A DNA stretch of 64,000 nt from Cyanobacteria bacterium OH_CBrB_359 (GCA_023433065.1 JAEZET010000005.1:1-64000); one strand, 5' to 3'. Positions 54,143 through 62,901 are shown, counted from the first letter of the stretch. Notes: generated by a model from the letters alone, not told the origin. Made by a program: numbers and translations.

Positions 54143-54347
54143 AGATATTGAACGAGCAATACAGAAAAAAATTAAGAAAAGCAAAATTTCAGAAATCATA
54201 AATTACTTTTTCTACTGGGATTCTTTTTTGATTTGGCTAGAAAAAAGGAAAGAAAAATCAAATTCAGCTTTAGATGGAAATTTTCAAACAAGATGGCAAT
54301 TTATACTTGAATTTGAAAAAGGCTATACAGATGAAGAACCCTTTTAA
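54132..54347 (+). CDS. small basic protein of unknown function (71 aa)
   Basis: A 71-residue protein that overlaps the previous gene by 11 bases. It is Lys/Trp-rich (KIKKSKISEII, YWDSFLIWLEKRKEK), with an acidic end. It closes the coupled run of small genes. No motif is recognised. Confidence 0.6.
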   Translation: MKIKDIERAIQKKIKKSKISEIINYFFYWDSFLIWLEKRKEKSNSALDGNFQTRWQFILEFEKGYTDEEPF

Positions 54348-54494
54348 TACAAGAGTTCAAACCAAAAGAAAAGTATAAAAAATAAATTTAAAATAACCGT
54401 TTTCTATACTTAAAAAATATCAAAAAGTAAGAGTTTTTCTCTCTTACTAATAAACCTTAAATTATTAATTACAAAATTACAGGAGTAAATTTAA

Positions 54495-54665
54495 ATGAAA
54501 TTATTAAATGTCGCTGAAACAGCAAATATATTAAAAATTAAAAAATCTACAATTTATGCTTGGGTGCATCAAAAGAAAATCCCCTTTATAAAATTGTATG
54601 GCAAATTGTGTTTTGAATATGAAGATATTTTAGTATTTATAAACACAAACAGAATAACACTGTAA
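54495..54665 (+). CDS. excisionase-like HTH protein
   Basis: A 56-residue protein of the helix-turn-helix (HTH_17/Xis) type: NVAETANILKIKKSTIYAWV, then KIPFIKLYGKLCF. AGGAG lies 9-10 bases before the ATG. It is 94 bases before the integrase, the usual place for a recombination directionality factor. It probably directs excision of the element. Confidence 0.8.
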   Translation: MKLLNVAETANILKIKKSTIYAWVHQKKIPFIKLYGKLCFEYEDILVFINTNRITL

Positions 54666-54675
54666 AAGAGTTATA

Positions 54676-54735
54676 GAAAAAAGTACTTGAAATCATTTTA
54701 ATAAAATGCTATTCTTAATTTATGAAAAAAGTACT
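54676..54735. promoter_or_regulatory. integrase promoter with two 12-bp direct repeats
   Basis: GAAAAAAGTACT occurs at 54676-54687 and 54724-54735. Between them TTGAAA (54687-54692) and TATTCT (54710-54715), 17 bases apart, make a promoter for the integrase. The repeats overlap the -35 region and the transcript start, suggesting repression by a bound protein such as the excisionase. Confidence 0.6.
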
Positions 54736-54759
54736 ATAAATCAATGAAAGGGAAATATT

Positions 54760-55866
54760 ATGTCAGTTAGAAAAAGAGGCAAAGCCTATCAAATAGATTA
54801 CATAGACGTATCTGGGAAAAGGGTAAGAAAATCTGGTTTCAAAACTAAAGAAGATGCAAAGCAGGCAGAAGCAAAACTGCTTGTTGATGTAGCAAAAGGA
54901 ATAAGCACAATACAAAATAAAATAATCACCTTTAAAGTGGCTTCTGAGCACTATATAAATACTCAACTTAAAAACTATTGCAAAGAATCAACCTATGATG
55001 AATATAAAAGAATGATTAATACTCATTTAGTCCCATTTTTTGGTGATATGAGACTTATCAACATCAAAAAGAACACTATTGAAGATTTTATTACTTATCA
55101 AAAAAACAATACAAATGTTTGTGATAACACCATAAATAAACATCTTACAATATTAAGTGCGATTCTTGAGAAACAAGTTGAAAATGAAAATTTATACATC
55201 AACTATGCAAGAAGAGTTAAAAAATTACCTATAGAACAAAAAGAAACCAGAGCCTTAACAAAAAAAGAAATAGGAATCATTTTAAACATCTGTAAAAAAG
55301 ATTATGAGCAGTTTTTACCTCTACTTTATACTGCAATAAACACAGGTCTTAGAAAAGGCGAAATTTTGGCACTAAGATGGCAGAATATAAACTTTAAAGA
55401 AGAACTAATAAAAGTTCAACATAGTTTATATAAAGGTAAATTGACAACCCCAAAATCAAAAACGTCTAAAAGGTCTATCAATATGAGCAAAAGTCTTAAA
55501 AAGGTTCTGCTTGAATTAAAACTTGAAACTAGTGGCAAAGATGAAAATTTTGTTTTTACAAATTCAAATAACGGGGCTTTAGACTCTAAAAATATAATAA
55601 ATAGATTTTATAAACCTTTAATTAAAAAATCAGATATCGGGCATGTAAGATTTCACGATTTACGTCATACCTTTGCCAGTCAATTAATTACAAATGGTGT
55701 AGATATTAAATACATTCAAACCCAATTGGGACACGCAAGTACTAGAATGACTTTGGACACTTATGGACATTTATTACCTGATTCCAATGAAAAAGCTTTA
55801 AAAGTCTTAGATAATCTATGCCTTTTCCCTGAAATTGTAAAAGCATCTGAACAAAATAATGCCTAA
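54760..55866 (+). CDS. tyrosine recombinase/integrase
   Basis: A 368-residue phage-type integrase. The N-terminal AP2-like arm-binding part (about 1-50) is followed by the SAM-like core-binding domain (55-160). The catalytic domain has R198 (TGLRKG), H299 and R302 (FHDLRH), H325 (LGHAS) and the nucleophile Y335 (TLDTYGHLLP). All catalytic residues are intact, so it should insert and excise the element at tRNA-Gly. AAAGGG precedes the ATG. Confidence 0.96.
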   Translation: MSVRKRGKAYQIDYIDVSGKRVRKSGFKTKEDAKQAEAKLLVDVAKGISTIQNKIITFKVASEHYINTQLKNYCKESTYDEYKRMINTHLVPFFGDMRLINIKKNTIEDFITYQKNNTNVCDNTINKHLTILSAILEKQVENENLYINYARRVKKLPIEQKETRALTKKEIGIILNICKKDYEQFLPLLYTAINTGLRKGEILALRWQNINFKEELIKVQHSLYKGKLTTPKSKTSKRSINMSKSLKKVLLELKLETSGKDENFVFTNSNNGALDSKNIINRFYKPLIKKSDIGHVRFHDLRHTFASQLITNGVDIKYIQTQLGHASTRMTLDTYGHLLPDSNEKALKVLDNLCLFPEIVKASEQNNA

Positions 55867-55936
55867 TAAATCCTCTTTCAAACATAAGTATTAAATATGT
55901 GTTATTATTTAATTAAAAATTGGAAGAGGATTAAAA

Positions 55937-56152
55937 ATGGGACGTGGCGGTCAAAGGGTAGGTGCAGGAAGGAAATCTACTGGTAAACCTACAACAAAAG
56001 CAACTATATATTTAGAAGACCGAGAACTATTAAATTCTATAGCTAAAGATTTAAACATCACTGTAAATGAATTAATTCATAAAACCTTTCGTAACGAAGA
56101 AATTATAAACATAATTAAGTCTTTAAAATTATCTAAGCAAAATCAATTATAA
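55937..56152 (+). CDS. small ribbon-helix-helix-like protein
   Basis: A 71-residue protein. The Gly/Arg-rich start (GRGGQRVGAGRKSTGKP) is followed by a beta strand (KATIYLED) and two helices (LNSIAKDLNITVNELIHKTF), the pattern of ribbon-helix-helix regulators. GGAGG lies 10 bases before the ATG. It probably binds DNA within the element. Its end overlaps the convergent ATPase gene by 6 bases. Confidence 0.65.
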   Translation: MGRGGQRVGAGRKSTGKPTTKATIYLEDRELLNSIAKDLNITVNELIHKTFRNEEIINIIKSLKLSKQNQL

Positions 56153-58369
56153 GCTATTATATTCCTGAACAATTTGGTTTAATTGCTTAACATGTTTTGG
56201 GTCAATTTCTTCAACAATTTTTAAGATTTGATTAATAGATTTTTCAACCATACTCTTATCACCAATATTACATGCTGGTGAGGATTCTCCATGGGATAAT
56301 AAATTTAAAATTGCATCAATTTCACAAGACAATTCCCAAGATACCTTAAGTTCATTTAGCTTCCTAGCAATTGGCATATGCTTAGGAATTTTAAATCCTA
56401 AAAAAGTATCCATAAATCTTCTAGCCATATTCGTTATAGTAAATAATTCCTCACAATCAGATTGAGAACTATTAATAAAATTGTATAATTTGCAATATAA
56501 AAAACTGTATTCATTTGTAAATAGCTCAAGTGTTTTTGGCATATTTTTAATTATAGAAGTATCATTACTTCTTTGCACAATAAACCTTTTATAATTGTTA
56601 TCTTCATCCTTTTTATCAGAACAAAACAGCTTATAAAAATCATAATTATGCGTTGACATAAATAATTGTTTAACTTTAGTTTGATATTTTGTTATTAATC
56701 CATAGACAGCATATATATTATTAACATCAAGACTAGAAATTGGGTCGTCAACAAATACGATAGTTTCTTTTAGTTCTTTTGTATCTAACTTATCTAAATT
56801 TGTCAAAAAATGTGAAATAGCAATAGCTGTTTTTTCACCTTCACTCAAGTTTTTTGCAACTTCTTTATCCCTGTATAAGAATGTCTTATCGTCAATTACT
56901 TCTATTTTTATTTTATTCTCTTGCCCAAATAAAAAGTCTAGTTTTTTATTTACTTCATTAGCACCTTTATTAAACTGTGATATTTCAGATTCGATTTCCA
57001 TTATTTCTTGAACTAGATTTTCCTTTTTCTGTTTAAAGCCATTGTTTAGCCACAGATTAAATTTTTTAATCTGTTTCTGAAATATACAATATTTTTTATC
57101 CATTAGTGTTACCGCAATATAATATTTTATTACCTTATCTTTAAGTTCTTGCTTATGTTTTTGAATATTTTGTTTATTTAAATTATGTTCATCTATAAGA
57201 TTATTAATATGTTTAATTACATTGTTTAAATCTTCCACTTTGAAATCAAGGTCAAATGACATTGGATTTAAAAAGTTTCTTGTTTTTTCATTGATGAGAA
57301 TTACAGCTTTTTCACAAGTTAATTTATTCTGTTTTTTTAACTCATCAAAAGAACCTTTAAGTTCAATATATTTTTCCTGATATTTCTCTGAAAATTCACT
57401 TTGGTGGGGAATCTCAAGATTTATAGGCTTAACAACTTCTATTAATTTTTCGATTTCATTTTTAAAATCTTCAAACTCTTTATTGAAGTGTTCATTTAAA
57501 TTCTGCATTAAATCATTTGGCAACATCTGTCCACAAAACTTACATTTTTCAACAGTTTCGTGTAGTTTTTTACCTTCATAAACCCATTTTTCTAGTTCAG
57601 GATTATTAATTAGCTCTTCTAAAGTTTTAGAAGGTGTTATTGTCTGGTGTAGTTTTTCTTGAATATGAGCAATATTATATGGTTTAATTTCATTTATTGC
57701 TGTAATTATCTTTGTATTATCTGTAGTTTTATATTCCCTTACAAAACTATATATTAAAGTATCTTCAATTTCTGCATGTTTAAGTAATTCATTTATATCT
57801 GAATCTCTTATGTACTGGTCAAATTGAGTTTTTGTAAATGGTTCAGATAATTCAAGCATATCTTTTATAACTTTAGCTTGCCTTGAATGTTCATCGTCCA
57901 AATACTTTGTTTTTTGCTTAACAGCACTTTCTATATTAGAAATTACTTTTTTAGTTTTTTCTAAATTATCTTTTAAAACCTTTAATTCTTTTTGCTTAGT
58001 AATATTCTCCTCTCCCAACATCAAAATAGGAACAGGTAAACATTCGTCAAATCTTAAATTATGTTTTGTATAATCTGAATTAAAAACTTTAACTTTTATT
58101 TCGTTAACTAACTCACTTGTGGTTATTGAACCATCATTATGAACTAATTTAAAATTCATATCAGAATAATCTTTTTTTAGTTCATCTAATTTATGATTGT
58201 TATCAAATAAGCAAAATATTTTAGATATAGTTGTTTTCCCAGAATAGTTCCATCCATAAAGAACATTAAATCTTTTAAAAATAATTTCATCATCTTTAAA
58301 ATCTTTAAATCTACCAAATTTCTTTATCTCAATATTTTTTATACTCTTCATACTGCAATAACCAATCAA
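56147..58369 (-). CDS. zinc-hook ABC-type ATPase, RloC/PrrC-like
   Basis: A 740-residue protein of the AAA_13 class. Walker A GWNYSGKTT is at 39-47, signature LSEGE at 508-512, Walker B IVFVDDP at 537-543 and the H-loop H574. Coiled-coil arms (125-275, 290-470) meet at CKFCG (C276, C279), the zinc-hook motif of RloC. The C-terminal region holds NMARRFMDTFLGFK (R650, D654) and LLSHGE (H693), roughly the R-E-H positions of PrrC-type anticodon nucleases but with Asp for Glu. It may be a nuclease guardian. An ATG at 58351 is an alternative start. Confidence 0.75.
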   Translation of the reverse strand: MIGYCSMKSIKNIEIKKFGRFKDFKDDEIIFKRFNVLYGWNYSGKTTISKIFCLFDNNHKLDELKKDYSDMNFKLVHNDGSITTSELVNEIKVKVFNSDYTKHNLRFDECLPVPILMLGEENITKQKELKVLKDNLEKTKKVISNIESAVKQKTKYLDDEHSRQAKVIKDMLELSEPFTKTQFDQYIRDSDINELLKHAEIEDTLIYSFVREYKTTDNTKIITAINEIKPYNIAHIQEKLHQTITPSKTLEELINNPELEKWVYEGKKLHETVEKCKFCGQMLPNDLMQNLNEHFNKEFEDFKNEIEKLIEVVKPINLEIPHQSEFSEKYQEKYIELKGSFDELKKQNKLTCEKAVILINEKTRNFLNPMSFDLDFKVEDLNNVIKHINNLIDEHNLNKQNIQKHKQELKDKVIKYYIAVTLMDKKYCIFQKQIKKFNLWLNNGFKQKKENLVQEIMEIESEISQFNKGANEVNKKLDFLFGQENKIKIEVIDDKTFLYRDKEVAKNLSEGEKTAIAISHFLTNLDKLDTKELKETIVFVDDPISSLDVNNIYAVYGLITKYQTKVKQLFMSTHNYDFYKLFCSDKKDEDNNYKRFIVQRSNDTSIIKNMPKTLELFTNEYSFLYCKLYNFINSSQSDCEELFTITNMARRFMDTFLGFKIPKHMPIARKLNELKVSWELSCEIDAILNLLSHGESSPACNIGDKSMVEKSINQILKIVEEIDPKHVKQLNQIVQEYNSL

Positions 58370-58481
58370 AAATGGAGGTTTTTATATTGATAATTTGAAT
58401 CTATCATCTCATATTTTTTAATAAAGGGTATAAAATATTAGATAATTACTTAATATTTTTTAGTATTTTATATTCTAAAAG

Positions 58482-59609
58482 TTATGATATAGAAAATGTT
58501 TTGATAAACCCACCATTATCTCTATTCATATCATATAAAATAAAATTTAAATCTGCTTTTGCCATTCTAGCTCTTCCTATTTCAATAGCTATTGAAACTG
58601 GTACGGCAGGAAAAATAGAAATATCACCATCTGACTTGCACTGTTTTTTAATTTCATTTAAAAGGTAAATAAAATTTTTATTAAATTCTTTTAATATATT
58701 TCTATTCGTTACAAAATTAGGAGTTGGATTTTCTATAGTAAACGTCCATATGCTAACATCCTCCCCTAAAGTTTTTTGAATTATATCGTTTTGAATGTTA
58801 GCACTAAGTGAAATATTAATAGCTATGTTAGAGCCGTCATTATTAGATGGCGGAATAATTTTAAAAGCAACCATTTCCTTTGATTTCGTATTATCCCAAC
58901 ACCAACTTTCCTTGTCTCTGCGCTTTTGATATACTCTGGTATTTTTTTTGTCATCAAGTAATGTTCCTAAATATACCAAAAGCGGTATCGGAGCAAGGGC
59001 ACATATAGAAATATTATTCAAATTTTCATATCTGTCATATAGTTGACTGATTTTTCTTGTTAAATTATTTTTCTCAATTTCCCAAAAATTTTCTTCATTA
59101 TCATATATCTCACTGCCTTTTATCGATATATCTATTGGTGTGGTTAATGCAGGGCAATAATTTTCTGCGATAATTGCATCAGTTACTTCATTATCCTCAA
59201 TGTAAATTTTATCTTTACCTATTTTTGCATAATATTTTATAGGATATGTTTCTGGTTTTTTACTCATATCCATCATTTTTTTTACCCATTGTTCATTATT
59301 TTTTTTCATTTCTATTAAACGGTCAGCAGGATGGGAATCAACCTCGTCTTTGTCTATTCTTCTATGGCAATCATCGCATAATAACATTAAATTACTAATA
59401 TCTTTTTTTAATTTAGGAGAGTTTTTAGCATCCCAACGAGGGCCTCCTTTTTTATCTGCATATATGTGTGCAATATAGCCCCTATTTCTAAGTCTTTTAG
59501 TTAAAGTATCAACGGTTAAATCTTTATTACAACCTTCATATTGACAACGGCCACCTGCTCTACCCCATAATACAATCATTATTTTTTCTGATATATCAGT
59601 TTCCGACAT
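58482..59609 (-). CDS. cap5: HNH-SAVED effector of CBASS (Cap5-like)
   Basis: A 375-residue protein. The N-terminal HNH nuclease has zinc-binding C22 and C27, the catalytic AHIYA (H48) and the NLMLLCDDCHRRID block. The C-terminal part (about 140-375) has the SAVED layout (ISICALAPIPLLVYLG near 195-210, IFPAVPVSIAIEIGRARMAKADLN in two parts near the end). The SAVED domain binds a cyclic oligonucleotide, and HNH activation then cuts DNA. It is 2 bases after the E2-like gene, third in the CBASS operon, with a GGAGG site inside the E2 3' end. Confidence 0.9.
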   Translation of the reverse strand: MSETDISEKIMIVLWGRAGGRCQYEGCNKDLTVDTLTKRLRNRGYIAHIYADKKGGPRWDAKNSPKLKKDISNLMLLCDDCHRRIDKDEVDSHPADRLIEMKKNNEQWVKKMMDMSKKPETYPIKYYAKIGKDKIYIEDNEVTDAIIAENYCPALTTPIDISIKGSEIYDNEENFWEIEKNNLTRKISQLYDRYENLNNISICALAPIPLLVYLGTLLDDKKNTRVYQKRRDKESWCWDNTKSKEMVAFKIIPPSNNDGSNIAINISLSANIQNDIIQKTLGEDVSIWTFTIENPTPNFVTNRNILKEFNKNFIYLLNEIKKQCKSDGDISIFPAVPVSIAIEIGRARMAKADLNFILYDMNRDNGGFIKTFSIS

Positions 59610-59610
59610 A

Positions 59611-60270
59611 TTATCCTCCTATTTTATCAATATCCAGCATATATTCTTGTACGTTTTTTTCAAACTTTCGTATTGATTTTAACAATTTTTGAAATTTACA
59701 ATTTTTAATTAATTTGTTACATCCACAGTTACATCTCATATATCCTTTAGGTCTATAGTTGGCTTCTTTTATTTTAAGTAATAGATTTATAACGTCTTCT
59801 TTTGACTTTAAAATATTAGGGTACTGCTCAAGATAGTAATCAAATATACCTGTTGCACCATGATTAGATTCACCATAAGGCCATTTACCGTGTTTTTCTT
59901 TATAAGAGTATTGGGACAAATAATTAATGACAATCTTTTCAATATAATCATTAAGAGAATACGTTGGCATTAATATTTTTCTTATTTCTGGATATCTACC
60001 TACACATAAACTACCATCTCCATTTATATGGTTTTCATCAGAACGTATAATTCGTTTATTAGTTTCAATAACCGTTGGTAGTTTTTTAGGATATTTATTT
60101 GTTATAAATATAGCTATTTTATATTGGTCTGAATAAATTTCATCTAATATTGTTACAGTGAATCCTAAGTAACCATGTATAATAACCATTCCGTCTTTTT
60201 CATATAACTTTAGCCCTGTATGTATTTTATTTATTTCTCTAAATTGTAGTTTTAGATTATGAAAAAGCAT
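59611..60270 (-). CDS. E2-like protein of short type II CBASS
   Basis: A 219-residue ubiquitin-conjugating-like protein. The putative catalytic cysteine is C89 in HINGDGSLCVG, the HxN...LC pattern of prokaryotic E2 folds. The C-terminal third has C180, C182, C184 and C191 in CNCGCNKLIKNC, like a SEC-C zinc knuckle. Short type II CBASS operons encode such an E2 without E1 or JAB, and the E2 regulates the CD-NTase. Its start overlaps the CD-NTase by 14 bases. No E1 is present. Confidence 0.85.
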   Translation of the reverse strand: MLFHNLKLQFREINKIHTGLKLYEKDGMVIIHGYLGFTVTILDEIYSDQYKIAIFITNKYPKKLPTVIETNKRIIRSDENHINGDGSLCVGRYPEIRKILMPTYSLNDYIEKIVINYLSQYSYKEKHGKWPYGESNHGATGIFDYYLEQYPNILKSKEDVINLLLKIKEANYRPKGYMRCNCGCNKLIKNCKFQKLLKSIRKFEKNVQEYMLDIDKIGG

Positions 60271-61456
60271 CTTTTACCCAAGGTTTTATAGGATTAGTAA
60301 CAGTGATAACAGGTTTTGGAACAATAACATTTTCTTGATTATGAGAAACAGCATTGTAAGTGTTAAAATACGAAGAACTAACTTTTGATTTTAACGAATT
60401 TTCAACCAAAGTGTGGAATCTATTCATATCACGTTGTTCTACTGGAGTAATCAAATCATCTTCAAGTTGGTTAACCCATTCAAAGAAGGCTCTTGCCCTT
60501 GCGTGATTATCTTCATGCCATCGGTCAGCATAATTTTCGTTTACAACAGGACTCAAAATTTCCCATGTAGCACCATCAAATGTTATATAATCAGAATGAT
60601 GTTGATTGCTATTTTCAAATAATTTTGAGTATCTTTGTAGCTTATATATTATGTTTTTTAAAGCTTCATAAGTATCAAGTTCTTGTTCATATAAAAATGT
60701 AGATAATATTGTTATTATTATTGATATCGGCTTGTAATCTTCATTGTGTTTATTACAAAAATATACGTCTCTATGTCTTTTAAAAATTTGTATAACTTTT
60801 TGTAGCGGAGTTTTAACACATCTATCAGGTATTTCTTCAATTGAGTTATATACAATATTTGCCTTGCTTTCGAAGATAGCTCTTTTTTGTTTTGGAGCTA
60901 ATTCTGAAAATGCAATTTTCTGCCTTTCATTAAACCACTTTTTTAATTCTCTTGGGTTGCTCGAAACCCAAGTATAATCTCCAGACTCTTTGTCTTTATT
61001 AGTAAGTGCTATTTGTGTTGAAACATTGGGACTTTCAGGCACACAAGGTAAGCAATCCATGTGAAAACCAATATTATCTTCTTCTTTATAATTTAGAGTC
61101 CAGCATCTTCTCCCTTCTTCATCTAATAAAACTTTATAAGGAGGAATTTCCAGTGTATCACCTATGTGATGTTTGATTTTTTGTGGAGTAGACATTTCTT
61201 TCAATATCTGAATTTCACATACTAAATCCACATCATAATCAGCCTCTTTCCCTTTCACATAAGGCCTAACAACCGTGCCAAGCATAAAGGAACCTTGTGG
61301 ATATAGGTCTATGCCATAAGTTAAATTATCTTGTATATGTTTTGCTAATGCGGTGTAACGTTCTTCTGCTTGGATATACTTTTCGGCAGGAATATCCAAT
61401 TTTAATGCTAATTCATCATATACATTGTTGGCTACTGTAAACTCTGTTGTTGTCAT
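60257..61456 (-). CDS. CD-NTase (CBASS cyclase)
   Basis: A 399-residue nucleotidyltransferase of the cGAS/DncV-like class. The active site has GSFMLGT (55-61), the metal pair D75 and D77 in DYDVDLV, and a third acid D134 in FHMDCLP. It would make a cyclic di- or trinucleotide on phage infection, to turn on the SAVED nuclease. Company with an E2 and an HNH-SAVED effector resembles CdnG-Cap5 systems, so clade G is likely but unproven. The C-terminus ends DAFS. Confidence 0.9.
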   Translation of the reverse strand: MTTTEFTVANNVYDELALKLDIPAEKYIQAEERYTALAKHIQDNLTYGIDLYPQGSFMLGTVVRPYVKGKEADYDVDLVCEIQILKEMSTPQKIKHHIGDTLEIPPYKVLLDEEGRRCWTLNYKEEDNIGFHMDCLPCVPESPNVSTQIALTNKDKESGDYTWVSSNPRELKKWFNERQKIAFSELAPKQKRAIFESKANIVYNSIEEIPDRCVKTPLQKVIQIFKRHRDVYFCNKHNEDYKPISIIITILSTFLYEQELDTYEALKNIIYKLQRYSKLFENSNQHHSDYITFDGATWEILSPVVNENYADRWHEDNHARARAFFEWVNQLEDDLITPVEQRDMNRFHTLVENSLKSKVSSSYFNTYNAVSHNQENVIVPKPVITVTNPIKPWVKDAFS

Positions 61457-61674
61457 ACTCTTTTCCTCTATTCTTTTGATTATTAAGTATTATATTTTTA
61501 TTATGACGACGAAAAATAGCATGACAGTAATAATTAACATTTTTTTAATATTTTACTATACATGTAGTTAATAATTTTATTTAAGATTTGAATAATATAA
61601 GAAAAAACAATCACTGTTTTCAGAATAAAAAGTCACCCACTTTAATGATTCTATAATATTAAGCCTATTTCTTA

Positions 61675-62505
61675 TTATTTATTCTCTATTTGTTTTGTAT
61701 TTTCAAGGTAATTTTCACCATTAACAACCGATTTACCAGTTTTTGCTTCAAGCTCTTTTCTAGCTTGTTTAGCGATGCTTCCACCTGTTTTCGCAACTGT
61801 TTTATTCTCTTTCATTCCATTAGCTTGCTCTGCTTCTGCTATTTGTCTTGTCGAAAGCTCTGCTAATGCGGTAAAGATTAACTCGGCTTCTGACATATGG
61901 TCTCTTAAGTTTTGAGACTTTAAACCTTTTAATTCTTTGTGCTGTTTTACTGACATATCAGACCATTCTTGATGAATAATATTTGTAAGAATGGCATATT
62001 CAGCACCTTCTTTGATATCATGTTCTTTCCAATAGTCTGTAAGCTTATTGCGGGTCTCTTGCCCCATCATCCTTTGTTGAATCCACTTATCACTTCTTCC
62101 AAGCTTTTTATAAGTGTCTCTGGCTCTATCAATGGCAGTTGTTGGGTCTACCATTTCTTTCATACGTTCATAACCAACTTTAGCAAGCCATTGTTTGATA
62201 GGTTCTGCTTTTTTACTTGGTACAGATTGAACAATCCGAAGCATAGTCTCAACGTCAGCTACATCTGTGAGATATTTTTTACCATCACTTGCCTCTAATT
62301 TCAGTTGGTTACAATTTGTAACCGACTGCTCTGAACCTTCTTTTTTTAGTCTATTTTTCAAGACCTTCCAGTAGTTTCTGGATTCTTGATAATCTTTTTC
62401 AATCAAAATAGCAATAACATCTATAACTGAAAAATAATAAACCTCTTTTTCTTCGTCATAGATATGTCTTATCTTTTGCCCTTCAAATAATTCTATATTT
62501 TCCAT
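61675..62505 (-). CDS. BRO-N family protein, DinD-like
   Basis: A 276-residue protein with an N-terminal BRO domain (residues 1-125: IRHIYDEEKEVYYFSVIDVI, then NYWKVLKNRLKKEGS and YLTDVADVETMLRIVQS). The C-terminal half contains ADDH-like helical sequence and the block ENKTVAKTGGSIAKQARKELE, as in DinD and phage antirepressors. Such proteins act as antirepressors or DNA-damage inducible regulators. It is a single gene about 220 bases upstream of the CBASS operon and may link induction to DNA damage. Confidence 0.8.
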   Translation of the reverse strand: MENIELFEGQKIRHIYDEEKEVYYFSVIDVIAILIEKDYQESRNYWKVLKNRLKKEGSEQSVTNCNQLKLEASDGKKYLTDVADVETMLRIVQSVPSKKAEPIKQWLAKVGYERMKEMVDPTTAIDRARDTYKKLGRSDKWIQQRMMGQETRNKLTDYWKEHDIKEGAEYAILTNIIHQEWSDMSVKQHKELKGLKSQNLRDHMSEAELIFTALAELSTRQIAEAEQANGMKENKTVAKTGGSIAKQARKELEAKTGKSVVNGENYLENTKQIENK

Positions 62506-62674
62506 GCCAAATCCCCACTATTATTAAGTTTGATTATATCATGTTTTCTGACTTCACTCTTGAATATTAACAAATCAAACCAAACAAAGATTTATATATA
62601 ATTTCCCCTTTTAAATTTTACAAATAACATCTACTCAAAAAGCCTTTATATAACTGTTTATCTGGCAATATAAA

Positions 62675-62693
62675 TTGTGCCAAATTTGTGCCA
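62675..62693. repeat. putative integrase arm-type site, right
   Basis: TTGTGCCAAATTTGTGCCA, identical to 50601-50619, in direct orientation, 129 bases inside attR. Confidence 0.65.
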
Positions 62694-62783
62694 AAAATCT
62701 ATATAAAACCATAAAACTACATCAAAACAGATAATAAGTTCCATTCGTCAAAACGCTTGTTTTTATTGATTTTATACATAAAT

Positions 62784-62810
62784 ATCAAAACACATCAAAA
62801 GGCATCAAAA
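62784..62810. repeat. three ATCAAAA repeats in 10-bp register
   Basis: ATCAAAA begins at 62784, 62794 and 62804, exactly one helical turn apart, ending about 12 bases before the attR core. A fourth copy is at 62721. This is typical of cooperative protein binding next to a recombination core. Confidence 0.65.
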
Positions 62811-62822
62811 CCCTGAAATCAG

Positions 62823-62865
62823 CTTGCCAAGGAAGGGGTCGCGAGTTCGAGCCTCGTCTCCCGCT
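62823..62865. repeat. attR core (43 bp, tRNA-Gly 3' end copy)
   Basis: Exact copy of the last 43 bases of the tRNA-Gly gene without its 5' half. It marks the right junction with the host chromosome. Confidence 0.95.
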
Positions 62866-62875
62866 CCATTTAAAG

Positions 62876-62901
62876 AAGAACCCCATTTAGGGTTCTTTTT
62901 T
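62876..62901 (+). terminator. original tRNA-Gly terminator, displaced by the element
   Basis: AAGAACCC and GGGTTCTT with a T run, 10 bases after attR. Before integration it would have followed the intact tRNA gene. From here to 63056 I see nothing else of note. Confidence 0.85.

Larger units (their letters stand above)
62506..62822. other. right end of the element, non-coding
   Basis: About 315 bases between the BRO gene and attR with no gene. It holds the right arm-type site (62675-62693) and phased ATCAAAA repeats (62721, 62784, 62794, 62804). These look like the binding sites of the integrase and its helpers. Confidence 0.7.

Noticed and set aside
59611..59625. C-terminal Gly-Gly of the E2-like protein as a ubiquitin-like tail
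   Set aside because: The GGAGGA that encodes it is the ribosome-binding site of the next gene, so the residues are most simply a by-product.
62711..62810. CRISPR-like array at the ATCAAAA repeats
   Set aside because: The repeats are 7 bases long with 3-base gaps; there are no spacers and no cas genes.
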